In this document: positions 44,375 through 46,089 of the stretch, piece after piece
How positions within the stretch are numbered: position 1 is the stretch's first letter
Layout: the number at the start of each line of letters is the position of its first letter
NCBI GenBank assembly: GCA_024636835.1
Contig: JAGXGH010000018.1
Span: forward strand, 1-46,089
Length of the DNA: 46,089 bases
Source: Verrucomicrobiales bacterium
GTDB taxonomy: Bacteria > Verrucomicrobiota > Verrucomicrobiia > Verrucomicrobiales > SLCJ01
Reading direction: 5' to 3'
Made by a program: the position numbers and the translations under genes
The notes under the pieces: model-generated
The model's database searches: none
What the model was told of the DNA's origin: nothing
The model's input: only the letters and a program-made list of their open reading frames with translations

Positions 44375-45784
44375 GTGTTCTCCAACTTCAAAAACTGTAT
44401 CCTCACCATCCTCTGCTTCTTCGTTCTCTGCATAGGAAATGCCGTCGCGTCTTCATCACTTACGCCGTATACACCTACGCCGACCTGCGCTTACGATGCC
44501 CAATTGCAGCTACGTCAACCACTGAGCGCCAATCTGCACCTACGCCGCCATACAGCTTCAGAATCCACCACCACATCACTTACGCCGCCCCGTCACCCCT
44601 CCATCGCACCAATCCAATACACTCCATTCCGCACGGGTTGCAGCTACGATTCCTCAACAAACACCACCACCGACAGCCGACCTTTCTCCGCCGCGGCCGC
44701 CTTGGCACTTGGCTTCGTCGCCATTGGCCTCGCCAAACAGCCCGCCGCCAAACGGCACAGCCAACACCAATCTACGTCTACGGCGACACCGCATCGCCGC
44801 ACTGTCCGTCGCCGCTCGCAACGTGAGGTCACCGACTACGCGGGGCACGCCGGGCACGTCCCAGCAGCGCCAAACGGTCGTCGCCCATGCAGCTACGACA
44901 TCACCTCAAATAGTGAGCTGTATTACTACGGCTACAACCGGAACGAAGTGGAGATGGACAGGAGCGCAGCGAACTGCCCGAAGGGTGGCAAAGCCATCAA
45001 ATACTACGACCCCATCACAGGCCGCTGGCCATCCAGAGACCCCATCGAGGAACAGGGTGGAATCAATATGTATGGGTTCGTGGGGAATGATGGGGTGAAT
45101 CGGTGGGATCGGCTAGGGCATGCTTTTTATGCCATTGGTGGAACTTGGGATAAGGCAGAAGACAAAGCGAATCCATGGCAGCTTTATAGTGAGACGAAAG
45201 AAGAACCAAATAGATATTACAGGGGGCCGGGTTTCGTTTTTGGAGTTAAAGATCCTATCGCTGGTGCTCATGGGAAACAAACTGGCATGATTGCAAGAAC
45301 TGTTAGACGGGAGATATGCAAAGATTTTTGCGAGGCTAAAAAGCAGTGCAAGGACTTTACTATCAATATGACGGGTTGGAGTAGAGGTGCTACAGCAGTG
45401 ATGGCCGTAGCAAAAATGCTTAACAATAGAGGATGTAAGTGCGGTGGGTTTTGGAAAGGAAAGCGATATGCTCCAGTTTCTATCAACTGGATAGGTTTAT
45501 TTGATGCTGTGGAGATGGTGCCAAACCCACTTGAGATTCTTCCGGGTGATCAAGGATTTCCTAATTCGGTTCCAACCAACGTGGAGAACTTTGCTCATGC
45601 AATTAAGACAAAGAAACAATTGGGTTTTCCGACTACAATATTCGGGAGAAATGAAAAGCCATTTCGAACTCATGATGGTGGTGAAACCGATCATTCTGAT
45701 ATTGGTGTGTCGGTATTTAGAGGTAATAATAATGCTTATGAATGGATTAAAGGAGAGGCTAAAAAGGCAGGCGTTAAATTTTAG
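44375..45784 (+). CDS. Small secreted RHS-core protein with a DUF2235-like lipase toxin domain
   Basis: 469 residues from a GTG at 44375, chosen because a clean signal peptide follows ([20 protein letters not shown]); the frame stays open further upstream only through repeats. Residues 25-180 are low-complexity, rich in Thr/Pro/Arg/His. The RHS-associated core lies at about 205-248 ('[20 protein letters not shown]', '[19 protein letters not shown]'). The C-terminal domain has an alpha/beta-hydrolase nucleophile motif GWSRG (S336), a LFDAVE strand (D377) and DHSDIG (H440), the pattern of DUF2235/Tle1-type phospholipases. The large RHS shell repeats are missing. The toxin part is more AT-rich than upstream DNA, suggesting exchange of the tip. 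It may act on membrane lipids of rivals; this is inferred. Confidence 0.65.
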   Translation: MFSNFKNCILTILCFFVLCIGNAVASSSLTPYTPTPTCAYDAQLQLRQPLSANLHLRRHTASESTTTSLTPPRHPSIAPIQYTPFRTGCSYDSSTNTTTDSRPFSAAAALALGFVAIGLAKQPAAKRHSQHQSTSTATPHRRTVRRRSQREVTDYAGHAGHVPAAPNGRRPCSYDITSNSELYYYGYNRNEVEMDRSAANCPKGGKAIKYYDPITGRWPSRDPIEEQGGINMYGFVGNDGVNRWDRLGHAFYAIGGTWDKAEDKANPWQLYSETKEEPNRYYRGPGFVFGVKDPIAGAHGKQTGMIARTVRREICKDFCEAKKQCKDFTINMTGWSRGATAVMAVAKMLNNRGCKCGGFWKGKRYAPVSINWIGLFDAVEMVPNPLEILPGDQGFPNSVPTNVENFAHAIKTKKQLGFPTTIFGRNEKPFRTHDGGETDHSDIGVSVFRGNNNAYEWIKGEAKKAGVKF

Positions 45785-45797
45785 GATTGGCGGATTG

Positions 45798-46073
45798 ATG
45801 GTAAAAACTTGCATGTCTTTGTCGCTGATAAGTGTGTTAACATCTTGTAGGACGGTATCTTGGACTACGTATGACTATGTTAATCGTAGTAATATAGAAT
45901 TATTGGAGGTTGATATATCCGGATTCACACCAACTGCCAGTGTTGGTTATCTGAGGTGGCCCCGCTTTTCCGTCCGGAAGTTGGCTGTGCTAAGTTATGA
46001 TGGCAGGAGCGTAGAAAGGTTTGTGTGTGATGGTGTTGTTTGCAAGCGGGAGTTCAAAATGGGGAAGCTGTAA
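45798..46073 (+). CDS. Small lipoprotein, candidate immunity protein
   Basis: 91 residues from the ATG at 45798, 13 bases after the RHS/lipase stop. The signal ends in a lipobox (SLISVLTSC, Cys near 17), so it is probably anchored in a membrane facing the periplasm. The mature part ('NIELLEVDISGFTPTASVGY', 'FSVRKLAVLSYDGRSVERFV') is beta-rich with no family I recognise. Lipoprotein partners are known to neutralise Tle phospholipase effectors, so an immunity role is plausible from position and localisation only. It lies close to the window edge and is complete. Confidence 0.6.
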   Translation: MVKTCMSLSLISVLTSCRTVSWTTYDYVNRSNIELLEVDISGFTPTASVGYLRWPRFSVRKLAVLSYDGRSVERFVCDGVVCKREFKMGKL

Positions 46074-46089
46074 CGGAAGGACGCACACG

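Noticed and set aside
45501..45797. The 5' part of a long frame ending in the small lipoprotein.
   Set aside because: It overlaps the lipase domain out of frame; the lipoprotein signal starts at the ATG at 45798.

Overview
The window reads as a chromosomal segment of a Verrucomicrobiota bacterium. This rests on gene content: secreted DUF1501 and DUF1549/DUF1553 (Planctomycete-type cytochrome) proteins, a PEP-CTERM protein, an alternative complex III operon with a caa3-type oxidase, a Fur-like regulator beside sufCBD, and very few Shine-Dalgarno sequences. No rRNA or tRNA gene and no CRISPR array was recognised.

Region 1 (1-8.3 kb), minus strand except the left edge: the 3' end of an unidentified gene (plus strand), a secreted secretin-domain/AHSA1 fusion overlapping a methyltransferase by ATGA, then a tight three-gene set (DUF2231/cytochrome/LRR membrane protein, DUF1549-DUF1553 cytochrome, DUF1501). 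Region 2 (8.5-15.7 kb), plus strand: a membrane-anchored kinase-like TPR protein whose catalytic Asp is Asn, a 950-residue CoA-transferase/GNAT/histone-deacetylase fusion, a PEP-CTERM protein and a baeRF-type 'host attachment' protein. Region 3 (15.7-20.5 kb), minus strand: a small membrane protein with a LURP-one protein, the 5' part of a group II intron without a reverse transcriptase, a lipoprotein gene broken by a frameshift in a C6 run, a secreted protein of unknown function, an intergenic hairpin cluster and a purple-acid-phosphatase-like enzyme.

Region 4 (20.8-39.4 kb) is one long plus-strand respiratory cluster ending in a clear rho-independent terminator. It runs actABCDEF, a small membrane protein, a CcoN-like protein, a CcoO-like cytochrome c, another cytochrome c, a cupredoxin lipoprotein, coxA, coxC, coxD, two small membrane proteins and coxB. 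Quinol would be oxidised by the alternative complex III, and electrons would pass through c-type haems and perhaps the cupredoxin to CuA of CoxB and then the haem a3-CuB site of CoxA. Three parts are unusual. The CcoN-like protein has lost all CuB ligands, the haem b3 ligand and one of two low-spin haem ligands. CoxC carries a soluble insertion of about 350 residues. ActF carries a charged helical insertion. A palindrome of the TGTGA-N6-TCACA (CRP/FNR) type lies just before actA.

Region 5 (39.7-43.9 kb): a Fur-family regulator lacking CxxC zinc pairs, preceded by an AT-rich palindrome, followed by sufC, sufB and sufD and a terminator. Region 6 (44.1-46.1 kb): a heptamer array flanked by 35-nt repeats, then a small secreted RHS-core protein ending in a DUF2235-like lipase toxin domain, followed by a small lipoprotein that is a candidate immunity protein.
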